A stretch of DNA of 28,039 nt, taken from positions 1 to 28,039 of the forward strand of contig LWCA01000419.1 of NCBI GenBank assembly GCA_001642005.1. Direction: 5' to 3'. This DNA is from Intoshia linei (lineage: Eukaryota; Orthonectida; Rhopaluridae). The first letter of the stretch is position 1, and every line of letters starts with the position of its first letter. The notes beneath the pieces were generated by a model that was given only the letters and a program-made list of their open reading frames with translations, did no database searches and was not told the DNA's origin. The position numbers were made by a program, and so were the translations under genes. Of the stretch, positions 9,457-20,092 are shown piece by piece.

Positions 9457-12400
9457 TCAATTTAATACATATTGCAATAAAATTGATATAATAATTTGGA
9501 ATAACATAATACAAAAAATGTTTCTAATGTTGATGATACAATTACAACTATGTTGTAAATGGGTAATGTTTTTGTTAACTTGGAGCATATTTTCATTTAA
9601 TTGTTTTTGGTTTTCATATATTGGAGTTATACAGGACGTGACAATATTTTGTATAGTTTTGGCATACGCTTTATGGTCTAATTTTGCAGCTAAATGAAAT
9701 ATTCAAATGTAAATACAAATTAATGGAAAGTAATATAATAATACAGTAATAGTGAAATATCTAACCATCATCTGGAAATAACATAATAAATTTAAATATT
9801 AATGTAAATGTATTTAAACTTTAATTTAAAAAAAAATAATACCTTTGAGTGAATCTGACATTACATTATCAGATGTCTTTTCTTCGGTGCTATAATTATT
9901 TTCAAATGATTCAACTTGGTTGTGGTTTGGTTCCATGGACAATTTCCGAGAAAATGAGTTTGTAGCATTGTCAAATTGAATATCTACATATTTTTTTCCT
10001 ATTAATGGTGTAGTGTGTATTAGGTGAGTATTTACAACGTAATCTATCTCATATTGTTTTAAATCAACCTAAATTTCAGTAGTTTATACTAATATTATAT
10101 AAATAAATTTAATATACAATATATTCCAGTTTTAACCATATTTAACTATAATATAAAACACGATATTAAAAAGACATTTTAAAATATATATCAATATTCG
10201 TATTAATAATATTTAACAAAAAAATGCAATTACTTTGGCATCCCAAGGACGGTTATCTCGGTACTTGTAAAACCATTCTTTTATGGATTCATTCCATTCA
10301 AAAAGTTTTTGCGTATATTTAACATTTGGATTGTTTTTCAATAAATCTCTTTGAAGTTGTTCGATTTCGTTTTTAGCGTCTTTAGCAGCGTCATAATCGT
10401 TGATTTTTAAAAATTTTATAACATCAGACCAAACACTACGCTTTTTTTGAATAATTTTAGATAATATAAATTACCGGTTCGATTCATTTTCTGTGAGATT
10501 TTCTGGATTAATAACATATCTTTCTAGTCTAGTTTTAATAATGTCTTCATTGGTGAACCAGATAAGTTCTTTCTCTTTCTAAATTTAAGTTACATTAATT
10601 ACATTATTTGAATTTCCTTTGATTTTATCATTGATGATTATAATACTTGAAATAATTATTAACACGTTAATTAAAACAGTAAAAATAAATTATCAACTTT
10701 TACAGTGGTCGTTGCATTACAGGGTTAAATGCATATTTGATATTTTTAAAATAAAAAATGTAATACACTCTTTGATCTTGAGTTTGAAATATAAACTTGT
10801 TTGTCCCAATGGCCATGAATAGTTGCAAACGTTTTAGTCCCAAGTTTTATTTTACCAGATATTATATTTGAAGTACGAAAAAATGACTAAATTATTACAT
10901 CAAAATAAATATTAATAAACAAATAATGCAGAACTTTACCTCCAAATGTAATTCAAGTTCAACATGATATCCTGTTTTAAAGCAATTGATAGAGACATTT
11001 CCACCCAATTCCATGGACAAATTTCCATACAGTATACCTTAAAAATAAAATAAATCCATTTCACATTTTAATATCTAATTATTTTTTTACCTTTGCAATG
11101 AGCACATGGTAAATTTATTGTATATTCTTCGCCCAGTACAAGCAAAGAAATTGTAAAATTTCCATAAAATTTTCCAATTAGGGAATTTCCTTGATACTTT
11201 GATTTTGCTTCAAATGATCCGTGTACATTATATCCCATTTTTCGATTAGTAAGATAAAATGCAGATATTGGCGGATGATGAGAAACCTAAAATGGTTTGA
11301 CCTGTTTTATATTTAATAGGTTGAGTCAAAATTTACATTATACAAGGAAAAATCAATTTACATGTATGTTTAGATTACATGTGTATAAACATTTCTAGCG
11401 TATTTTAAATTTATTGATATTATCCATCGGACGTACTCGTCAGACATAAAATGATATTGAAAACTTAATCATCTTAATATCATATCACTAATACATATTA
11501 AAAACTAAAATAATGTTTAAAAATATCAATTTTGATAATGATCAGATTGGTGAAGTAAATGTCGATTTTTATTTTTTTTTAAGAGACTATATGACAGAAG
11601 AAAATTCTGAATTAAACAATTGTGTCAATACACTAAACCAGGGATGCACAACCTGCGGCCGTACGGCTAAATTAGAATTTGAAGATAGATTTGGAGAACT
11701 AAAAACTATGAAAAACATATTACAACTAGGTTCGCCTCCTTTTATGTGTGATATTAACAGCACTCTTCTTGAATTCCAAATGGAATTGCTGGAAATTAAA
11801 AACGATGAATTGATAAAAAATAAATTTAATGAAAACATTGATCTTGTGGAGATATGGAAGTATGCATTTGCATATCCTTCACTTTGTGAGTTAGCTCGGA
11901 ATACTCTTGTTGCCTTTGGGAGTACGTATTTATATGAGTCAGGGTTTTTCCATGAAATATTTGAAAAATCAATACAGATCACGCTTAAAAGACTCAAACT
12001 TGGAATCATCATAGATTGATGTTCTCTCCAATTCCGGTCGATTTTAAAATATTTCCCCAATTTATCCAATTGAAATATTTCCCAAGCATCAATTGATGAC
12101 AATAAAATTTTGATACATTCCAACCACATTGAAAAATGAATATTAGATTCAAAGATATAATTAATTTAAATAGTCCAGATTGGATAATGTCACCTTTTGA
12201 TGTAAACGTAGAAGATGTAGAAATTGAATTAAGAGAAGAATTTATTGATATGCAATTTGATTTGGTAGCTAAAACTAAATTTAAATATACGACACTCAGC
12301 AATTACTAGCTAAATCGGGAAAATATGAAAAATTACCCAAAAATGAACGCAATTTCTGAAAGTCTGATGTTATCATTTCCTACTTCATATATGGTCGAAT

Positions 12401-15400
12401 CTAAATTTACTCATGTCAATTATCTTTTGGGCAAACATAGAACATAACTTAATATTGAAAAACGTGGCGATTTACGTTTAAAGCTTACCACTTATTTATT
12501 AACTCCCACATCACTGCATTAAACCAAAGAAAATTTAAAATGATGTGATCACGTTATGTGTACTCAAATTTAATTAATTCAGTACATTTTATAAGTGCAA
12601 ATTGTGTATTTCTACACAATTATCTACACAAGCCTCTGGATTTCTTCCTTTGGGGTTACCTTAAGAGTAAGGTCTATGTCAACAAGCCGACAACAATTGA
12701 ACAGCTGAAGGATAAGATAATAAGGCATATTGGTGAGATCGAGGAGCAATTATGCAGAGATATCATAAAAAATTTTGACCATCGAGTGGAGGTGTGTCGC
12801 CGAAGCTTTGGCAAACATTTGGGCGATATTATTTTTCACACATAATTGCCATGTGCCAAATAACATAATTCCATAAAAAAATCAATAAAATTTACCCATT
12901 AACATTGTTTTATTTACTGTTTTTATCGATCCGTCTTAATGAAACACCCTTTATAAAATTTATCAATTTTTTCACTTTTGAATAAATAAAAATTTTGACC
13001 CCATCGAATGTCAGCACAAAAGAAGCGAAAATATTCATCAGAAAACTAAATTTTCAATTTAGAGTGGGAAAACGACTATTTTTTAGTTCAAAATAAGTCT
13101 GGAATGATTTGCCTGATCTGCAGAAGCAATATCTCAATAATAAAGAAATGCAACGCTGAAATGCACTATAAACTTTATTTTAATAATCAGATTACCAAAC
13201 TTGAATGAGATGACAGAAAAAAAATTAGAGACATTGAAAAACCAGCTCAAAAATCAACAGACTCTTTTCAAGAATATTTTCAATCTTGGTCAAGCTCAGA
13301 CAAAAGCTAGCTATATGATAGCTTCTTTACTTGGCAAAAAAGAAAGAGCCTTCTCTGATGCCAAAATGGTTAAAGAAGCTATAATTGAAACAGTCAAATG
13401 TGTCAAGCCACATAATATATCAAAGTATGAAAATATTCCTCTTTCAAGGCGCTGTATTGTCAATAGACAGACTGAAATTCAAAATAATTGACTTTTCTGA
13501 AGAAAATAATTTTTAATCTCTTCATTGAACTGATTTTAAGAGCAACAATTCTTTGTAAAATAAACATATGAAAGAAAAAGAATTTATGCAAATACATACA
13601 ACAATTATTTTTATTTTTTGTTGTGGCCTCTAGGAATTTTCGCTAGACAGATTTGGTCACTGATTGTTCAATCGACAGGGGTAAACAATGCATTTTTGTG
13701 GCTGTCAAGGATACTAGGGATCGTCTCTCTTCAAGTAGTTTCACCGATAATGCCGAATATCATCATTTCAAACTTCTCAAACTCCATTCCGTTCACAATT
13801 GGAGCGTTAGGAGCCCAACAGGGTATAAATCAGGCAGTTTGGTCACTTTTAACCGCAGATCTATCGCTATCTATCTATATACCTATATGGCTTGTTGGTC
13901 AATGTGTGTGTGAAAGAGATAACATGGTAACTACAACCTTCTTCCAAAATAGAATAATCTTCTTTTCTTGGCCTATGTATACCTAGCCACGCGTATGTAC
14001 TCTAAATGTACACATACTTTAAGAGGGACATCATTCAGACAAATGATCTTACTGGCTGTAAGGAAAAGTGTCTTGGAGACCATATCTCACGATATGGATG
14101 ACATGATTTTTGATAAATAGTCACATATCAAATATAACAAGATGGCCTCTGGAAAAGAACCGAATTCTGGTCGGTTAAAATTTTTAGGAACCCAGAAATT
14201 TTGAAAACGAATGTTATATTAAAAGGAGTTAATGGAAATGTGTTAAATTGTTAAAGTAAAATCATTCTTGATAATCGAGAAATGGAAAATGTAGAAATCT
14301 ATATTACTGACACTGACAATAGTATTGGTTGTAAAACACTGATTGAATCAGAGAGTATAATCCCATCAAATGGTAAATTTAGTATTTTGACACATAGAAA
14401 TAGTTTAAATAATTTGTTAAACAGTGAAATTCCAGCATATCCTAGTCATAACACTATGAAAGAGATTAAATCAAAATTATCTAAATTTTCATATTTAAAT
14501 CCTATATTTGATGATATTATTGATAATTTCTCGGAAGTTATATCTATAAAAATGGATAGGGACTCTGAGGGATAAATATCCAGTTCCAAATTTATTGGTA
14601 AATATTACATGGCTCGCCCTAGATGTTTCAAAGGGAAAACTTTACCCGTAGATTATCAGAGTAGTAAAAAAGTCTGGACGACTTAAGTTTTATTTGTGAA
14701 ATGGATTATGAAAATTAATGATAGAATGATATCCAAATATAGGAAAATTCTATTATTCGTTGACAATTGCCCTTGTCGCTGCAATGAATTTGTAAATTCG
14801 TCATTGCAAGTTTTAATGAATGTTAAATTAATTTTTTTCCCTAAAAATATTACAAGTAAAGCCTAACCCTTGGATGCTGGCATTATAAAATATATTAAAC
14901 AAGAATATAGGAAATGAAACATTTGATATTAATCATTGCAGTATCAATCTACACAAAGCAATTCAAACAATATCGGAATGTTGGAGTATATTAAAGGAAA
15001 ATACAATTAAAAATTGTTTTAAAAAATGTAGATTCAATGTTCTTGATGATAATTGTACACTGGATAAGACGTATTATATATTTCATCATTTATCATTGAT
15101 AAATTATCAATTTAAACTTTAGATTTAATTATGCAGTTTCTGCAACTTAAAATACAGTGATATCTCGTTCTCGTTAATAATTCGTGCTTTTTAATTTATT
15201 GTTTATTAATGAATCCCACATGCAAATTATTGTCTATTAATAATAAAAAAAATATTATTAAAGAATTCGAAAATAAAACTCAAATAGGTAAAATAAATAT
15301 AAAAACAAGTATTGAATTATATTTCTAATTTTAGAAATTTCAAAATTGTATAATGTTTCGTCGTCTTGCATATCCAAAATAGTGAATAATAAAGATAAAG

Positions 15401-18400
15401 TATTATCTGAAATACCAATTAAAAAAACAACTCATACGTTCATCAGAATTTTCTGAAATGGAGAGTCAACTATACGCATGGGTTAACTTGAAAAGAAAGA
15501 ATAGGCGACATGTAATTACCATTGACATCCAAGCGAAATCCATTAGTATATCTACAATTTTATATGGAGATAATGGATTTAAAGCAAGTTATGGCTGGAC
15601 CAATCGCTTTAAGGATAGGCACAGTATTCGTAACCTTAAAATAACTGGAGAAAAATTATGGGCCGATGAAAATGCTGCAAAAGTATGTTTCCATGTTTAA
15701 TGACATTACTAGAAACCTCTGTGACGGTCACATATTCAACGCCGACGAATGTGGCTTGATTTTGGGAGGCAAGTCCTGACAGAAAACTTGTTAATAAATA
15801 CGAAAAAACAGCACCCGATGAAAAATTAAAAAAGGAAAGATATACGTTTTTCCCAGGGTGTAACATATTTGGAAATTTGAAATTAAGGCTGGTTGTGATA
15901 GGAAAGTCAATAGATATGAATAATTCATGTATTTTTTAGATTGTTTGAAAATTAACAAAAAATAAAATTTGAATTCTCCAATCAAACATGCGACTGCACT
16001 GATGAAATTTTTCCAAAAAGAAGATATTCATCATAATGATGGGTATATTATCTCTAAATTAAGAAATTCTTTAATAAAATCAAAATATAAATTTAAATTT
16101 TAATACTTTTTAACAAATATATGTATACAGATATGTGTAATACAAAATATTATACATTACAATTTAAAATGAAACATGTAAATAAAATATTATGTTCAAT
16201 TTGAATCGTATAGAATATATAATTAAAATTATTCAATAAAGGTGTCTATATCTTGGCACTTTATCTCGTTCTCGTCAAAATCATATCGACAAAAAAAATA
16301 CACTATAATCGTTATACTGAAAACTTCTAATTGGACACAAAAAAATGTAGCTGATGTAAACGGTGTATCTCAGTCAATAGTATCAAGGTTAAAAAAATCT
16401 TTGGAAGGATATCATCATATTTCTAATTCAAAAAGGAATAATTGTGGGAGACAAAAATCCACTAATGAAAGAACCGATAGAATAATAGTGTAAACTACTC
16501 TGAAAAATACAAATTCAAGTTGCACTGAAATTGTTGGAAACCTCAAAATTATAAACATAGAAATATCAAGACTAACAATAAATCATCGTCTTTTGGCGGC
16601 CAGATATACATAACTATAAATCATATACAAAAGTGACAAAGCCCCTTTTAACTAAAAGAATGATAAAAGCGAGGTTAGCATAGGCCAAACGTTATGAAAA
16701 TTGGAGTGAAGAACAATGAAACCAGGTTATTCATTAAAATTAAAAAATAATATTAAATATCAATCAATTAATTAATATTATCGAACCTAAATTATTATTT
16801 TTTAGGTGATATTTTCTGACGAATCAATGATTCGTGTCATGGATGATCGTTTCTATTAGTGTACGCAGAAGGTCACACGAGGTGTCGAGAGCAGATTGTA
16901 TCAAAAAAAACTGTTAAATTTCCTCAAAAAGTACTAAATCCCATACAAAATGACTAATGATTAAATTAACCAACAATTTTTGGATTTTAAAATTTTACAA
17001 TTTTAGAATCTGCTTTTTGGAATATGGCGTTTATTAAAAATAAATTTAAAATTAAAATGTCTAAACAACATTTGGAGGTTATGTTACGATTAGGAACATC
17101 AAAAACTTTACCGAGATTTCAATTATTAGCGACAAAAAAAGCCAATTACGCAAAGCACGAGTACGTGAGATGGATCCTCAAAGAGTTAACAGAGTAAATA
17201 ATTAAATATGAGTACAAAAAATTTGAACAATCATAAAACTACAAAGAAATATAATAAATAGTTGAACCTGAAACGAACAGTTGAAATTATTAAAGTAAAA
17301 CAGTGTTAAACGAAACAGTATATTCAGTCAATATTCCCCGTAATAATAAAATAGTAACTGTAAAATGTTTATCATCGAAACGAAATTTAAAACTCCTATA
17401 TAATATTGATTAAAAATAAAATATTCACAAATCTATTTTTTAAAAGTTACCTGTTCAGCAATATAATAAGTATGACTGTCGGTTTCAGGGTGATTCCAAA
17501 AGCATCTAAACGTTTCTCCAATGATAGGATTGAATGGTTTTTTGAGTGGTTTGGTTTTTTTGTATAAACAAGACAAGTACCATTTAAGAATATACTTGAT
17601 TCTTTCAAATGGATCATGTTGTAAACTTGCTTGATGTAAAATATTGCAATGATAATAATATTCACTTAGTTTATCAAGAAAAGATCGAGATTCAAAAAAA
17701 TTGGCTGGCAGTGATATTTTGGATAAATCGCTACCTGGCTTAAGCTGTTTCAACATGGACCAAATAACACTCGACTGAATTTCATCTTCCGGGTCTTCTT
17801 CATATTCTGTATCACAATCAATATTGTCTACAATGTAATCGCTGTCATGAATAGAACACTCTGAAATATTAGTAGATTCAGCTATGGATGGTGTGGTAGT
17901 GGTAAGTTCTGTAGTATCTGATACAGATTCAGTAACTTTACTAACATCGTCAAAATGTTTTTCATCTTCAACTAAATTACGAGGTATATGTTCGGCAGTG
18001 TATTCTGTAGATTCCTTGCTGATACTAGTGTTTGTTTCATTAAAATTTAATGTCAAAGTATCCTCAGGTAACAAACTAGAGTTGGAATCTCTTAAAATTT
18101 TGGAAGATAAATGGGAAGTGACAATTTTTGAGCAAATTTCTAAAGCTTCCAGCCAACAATTCCCTTCAAAATCATTTGGTGAACGGAAAATTAAATGATT
18201 GTACGGTAAAGGCTTGGTGAAAGCACCTATTGATTCTCCATTGGGTCCACGAGTAGCCCAAATAGAACTATTAATGGGACTATTCAGTTTAAAACAAAAC
18301 CCGTCCTTTTTAGAAGGTCTTTCAATAACTTCACAAGTATTTAATAAAATAGTTCCGATCCATTTTCGATTCTAAATACAGATAATGGTTACACATTAAC

Positions 18401-19474
18401 CTTTCACTATCTGTGTATTCTATATTTTACTGAGCAATTTAATTTCACCCGTCTGTATATTCTGATATACACGGCATAGTTTTGAAAAACTTTATTCTTT
18501 AATATTATAAATTTTCACATTGGTGATTTAAAATAACACAAGTTTAAATTAAAACATAAATTCCAGACGTGTGGTGAATCACCACATGATATTACATAAA
18601 ATTTCACTGAACAGTGAAAGGTTAATAATGAAAATTTTTACCGTGTCAGACTTGTATAAAATTAGAAATCCAGGCATAATGATACACCAATATTTAGACC
18701 AACCATGTAACTTTGATCTTACTTTGAGCCAGTCAGATTTTACAATTATATCAGCTCCTCGTAATAGACCTGCAATTTCTTTGGCCGCTAATTTTTTTCG
18801 TATTCGATACTTCTTTTTTTTATTCTACAAAATATAAATTAACATTTTAACAAATACATCAACCCTCAATTCTTCAGTGAAATCAAACACCGAAGCTTTA
18901 GAGTCGGTTATAGAAGCATTAAATAAATTCTTCTTTGGTTTTCCATTAAAACTAGTACACAGATCGGAACTATTTTTACTTCGATTGATAGAACTTGTAT
19001 CCATACTTAGGCTGTGTGATCTTTCATGAATATTATCATTTAAAATATCTCGTTTAGTATCTAGTTTTTTTACACGAAAAGTACATTTAATGATAGATTT
19101 AACTTGAATAAATCAATTTTATTGACCCAAAATACAATAAAAAATATGCATAACTACTGATGAGTATTTTATAATTAATTAAACTCCAATATATTATAAA
19201 TATCACTCAAATCAACGTAATTAGCAAAAAATACATATATTTGTATTTAATGGATTCATAAAAATTTTAATAGAAAGTTACCATCAACAGTTTTTTCAAT
19301 TTTATCTTTACTGTCAAATATATTCAAATTTTTTCTCTTATTCAGTAGCTAGGATGTACAGATGAAATGCAAATACAAATATTTACAATGTAATCACGTT
19401 ACACAATGTTAGTAGTAAATAGTTGTTACCTGAATATCAGATTTTGAATGATTAATGTTCGATTGAAAAACCAT
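9457..19474 (-). CDS. ORP5/8-like oxysterol-binding-related protein (PH + ORD + C-terminal anchor), complete, 12 exons
   Basis: Exons in transcript order: 19474-19430, 19348-19282, 19102-18864, 18824-18642, 18371-17451, 11286-11091, 11037-10940, 10886-10767, 10578-10475, 10435-10234, 10068-9843 and 9689-9457. All phases fit (2634 nt, 877 aa; human ORP5/8 are about 880-890). The ATG at 19474 has an in-frame TAA three codons upstream. Residues 145-262 are a PH domain (DWLKVRSKLHGWSKYWC, then CEVIERPSKKDGFCFKL). An acidic serine/threonine-rich linker follows. The lipid-binding ORD runs from about 382 to 725 and includes NPIIGETFRCFW and the family fingerprint EQVSHHPP at 484-491. Residues 857-876 form a C-terminal hydrophobic helix, matching the ER tail anchor of ORP5/8, which exchange phosphatidylserine and PI4P at ER-plasma membrane contacts. 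That function is by homology. The exon 8 donor is the least certain boundary: 10769 with a shifted acceptor is an alternative. Intron 5 (17450-11287) splits the fingerprint between EQ and VSHHPP and is full of transposon remains. Confidence 0.92.
11513..12018 (+). pseudogene. hAT transposase C-terminal remnant 1 (GTF2IRD2/EPM2AIP1-like type)
   Basis: An open frame from 11513 encodes FEDRFGELKTMKN, then LLEFQMELLEIKNDELIKNK, then FAYPSLCELARNTL and FGSTYLYES. This is the hAT dimerisation region of the domesticated-transposase type. After about 11945 the family pattern continues in another frame (FSMKYLKNQYRSRL), so one frameshift is present. The N-terminal DNA-binding and most catalytic parts are missing. 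It lies antisense inside ORP intron 5 and is not an active gene. Confidence 0.75.
11639..11665 (+). repeat. hAT MITE terminus inside the hAT remnant
   Basis: CAGGGATGCACAACCTGCGG at 11639 matches the complement of the right end of the 4727-4923 MITE (CAGGAGTGCACAACCTGCGG) at all but about one position. It sits in frame within the remnant and probably marks a partial insertion or excision product. Confidence 0.6.
12136..12525 (+). pseudogene. hAT transposase C-terminal remnant 2 (ZBED/FAM200-like type)
   Basis: Translation gives FKDIINLNSPDWIMSPFDV, then IELREEFIDMQFDLVAKTKF, a stop, then in a shifted frame LSFPTSYMVESKFTHVNYLL and, after another stop, NIEKRGDLRLKLT. The FPTSYxVExxFxxVNxLLxKxR and IxKRGDLRLxLT patterns are hallmarks of ZBED/FAM200-type hAT transposases. 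It is a different subfamily from the remnant just upstream, so two elements are juxtaposed. Confidence 0.75.
12590..12956 (+). pseudogene. Tc1/mariner-like transposase 3' remnant with terminal repeat
   Basis: The frame 12558-12845 encodes PLDFFLWGYLKSKVYVNKPT, then TIEQLKDKI and HRVEVCRRSFGKHLGDIIFH, the C-terminal end of an IS630/Tc1/mariner-type DDE transposase common in insects. A non-coding tail ends near 12956 in CTTAATGAAACACCCTTT, which has the form of this family's terminal repeat. The 5' part is absent. Confidence 0.7.
13008..13491 (+). pseudogene. hAT transposase N-terminal remnant (BED finger)
   Basis: From ATG 13008 the translation reads MSAQKKRKYSSEN, a stop, then LEWENDYFLVQNKSGMICLI with a CxxC pair and a following His, the BED zinc-finger start of GTF2IRD2/EPM2AIP1-like hAT transposases. 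One finger histidine is replaced. A frameshift near 13200 leads to the conserved helix region (KLETLKNQLKNQQTLFKNIF, TKASYMIASLLGKK, FSDAKMVKEAIIE, ISKYENIPLSRR). The catalytic part that should follow is missing. Confidence 0.75.
13600..14030. other. Unclassified, less AT-rich repeat-like block
   Basis: This ~400-bp block has noticeably higher GC and complexity than its surroundings and contains a CTATC/TATC-rich microsatellite-like run at 13861-13892. Overlapping open frames exist on + (13618-13986 and 13653-13913), but neither resembles a known family. It interrupts the hAT remnant after 13491 and is probably another mobile element. Confidence 0.4.
14282..14575 (+). CDS. Unrecognised 97-codon open frame
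   Basis: Encodes a hydrophilic protein (MENVEIYITDTDNSIGCKTL start) with no motif that can be assigned. It lies in ORP intron 5 directly before a Tigger remnant. It may be a decayed piece of a mobile element or chance; nothing shows that it is expressed. Confidence 0.25.
   Translation: MENVEIYITDTDNSIGCKTLIESESIIPSNGKFSILTHRNSLNNLLNSEIPAYPSHNTMKEIKSKLSKFSYLNPIFDDIIDNFSEVISIKMDRDSEG
14577..15120 (+). pseudogene. pogo/Tigger transposase, C-terminal half
   Basis: Translation in shifting frames gives RPRCFKGKTLPVDYQSSKK, LFVKWIMKINDRM, RKILLFVDNCPC, KLIFFPKNITSKA, then PLDAGIIKYIKQEYRK. These are the second catalytic Asp block (FVDNCPxH) and the TxxxxPLDxGII block of the pogo/Tigger DDE domain. 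Several stops and frameshifts are present. The N-terminal half is missing. Confidence 0.8.
15153..15960 (+). pseudogene. pogo/Tigger element: 5' terminal repeat and N-terminal half of transposase
   Basis: TA/CAGTGATATCTCGTTC at 15153 has the form of a Tigger terminal repeat. Downstream, in pieces, come KEFENKTQIGK (helix-turn-helix start) and MESQLYAWVNLKRKNRRH to FKASYGWTNRFKDRHSIRN (CENP-B-type DNA-binding domain). Then come IFNADECGL (first catalytic Asp) and VNKYEKTAPDEKLKKERYTF, ending near VVIGKS at about 15905. Stops and frameshifts break the frame. The C-terminal half is missing here. Confidence 0.8.
15961..16240. other. AT-rich stretch without recognised feature
   Basis: Very AT-rich sequence between the Tigger and Tc1 remnants in ORP intron 5. 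I see no coding sequence or clear repeat. Confidence 0.5.
16242..16930 (+). pseudogene. Tc1-like transposase remnant with a GT-AG insertion
   Basis: The 5' part encodes NWTQKNVADVNGVSQSIVSR and a basic RQKSTNERTDRI stretch, the Tc1 paired helix-turn-helix region. Frame-shifted pieces follow: KPLLTKRMIKARLA, YENWSEEQ, and VIFSDESMIRVMDDRF with the SDES catalytic Asp. The 80 bp 16726-16805 begins GT and ends AG, and its removal restores NQ/VIFSDES. The C-terminal half is missing. Confidence 0.72.
17006..17197 (+). pseudogene. hAT transposase extreme C-terminal remnant 3
   Basis: Encodes ESAFWNMAFIKNKFKIKMSK, then QHLEVMLRLGTSKTLPRF and a lysine-rich tail to TAA at 17195-17197. This is the last part of a GTF2IRD2/EPM2AIP1-like hAT dimerisation domain. 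It may be the 3' end of the element whose BED-finger start lies at 13008, split by later insertions. Confidence 0.65.
18400..18621. mobile_element. piggyBac-like MITE, copy B
   Basis: A perfect TTAA flanks both ends (18396-18399 and 18622-18625). Inverted termini are CCTTTCACT and AGTGAAAGG. It is a 222-bp non-coding element occupying most of ORP intron 4 (18372-18641) and homologous to copy A in opposite orientation. Confidence 0.85.
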
Positions 19475-20090
19475 CAAGTTTTATTATTTTTAATTTCATC
19501 TAGTTTTCATTAAATCACATGTATTACTATGATACTCATCAATTTAATCTGTTTCAATTAATTTTGTTGTTCAGAGTTAAAGTCTCCAAAAATGTACTTT
19601 GTAAACAAAATATTTTAATTACAAGTAAACTTTATTCATTTAGATTTTGTAAATTTGTAATTTATATTGATTTTACAGTTTACTTTTAACTATATTATTT
19701 TGTTATTTTTACACGGTACAATGTGAAATGTTTACAAAGTCTGGGCCGCTCACATCTACATCGTTTGATAAACTTGATATGGGCAAGGATAAATCCAACA
19801 TACTTATTATGTAGAACAGTGAGGACTATATGCCCCCTTGGGGACATATATCATGTAATTGGGGTATGAAATTTCATTATTGAAATAGATTAACATGTAT
19901 ATTGTGGATTCAATTCAAAATTAAATAATCGATACAAAACTCATTTTAATGTGGGCGCGGCGTTAAAAATTTTTTAATATATATAACTATCGTAAAATGC
20001 AAAATTTAATGTATGCTATGTGATCTCAGCAATCAATAAATGGATAAAAGAATTTTAGAGTTAGTTTCTAGTTGCAATTAAAACTACAGT
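19475..20090. other. Region upstream of the ORP start codon
   Basis: About 600 bp of AT-rich DNA that should hold the ORP 5' UTR and promoter. No TATA/Inr pair can be chosen with confidence. A small inverted repeat, TATGCCCCCTTGGGGACATA, lies near 19830-19850. No coding sequence is seen. Confidence 0.4.
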
Positions 20091-20092
20091 AA

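Noticed and set aside
9398-9697. 99-codon + frame that looks membrane-like
   Set aside because: It is the complement of the last ORP exon (9689-9457), which matches the family tail and splices in phase.
10619-10822. 67-codon + frame
   Set aside because: It overlaps ORP exon 8 and an AT-rich intron; no recognisable motif.
11587-12302. Long - frames (180 and 97 codons)
   Set aside because: They are complements of the two hAT remnants, which are recognisable only on +.
14140-14200. Short frame starting MASGKEPNSGRLKF on +
   Set aside because: It ends after about 20 codons and has no splice-compatible continuation that I can support.
17884-18198. 104-codon + frame
   Set aside because: It is the shadow of ORP exon 5, whose - frame matches the PH domain and linker.
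18571-18837. 88-codon + frame
   Set aside because: It overlaps ORP exon 4 and the piggyBac-like MITE on the other strand; no family similarity.
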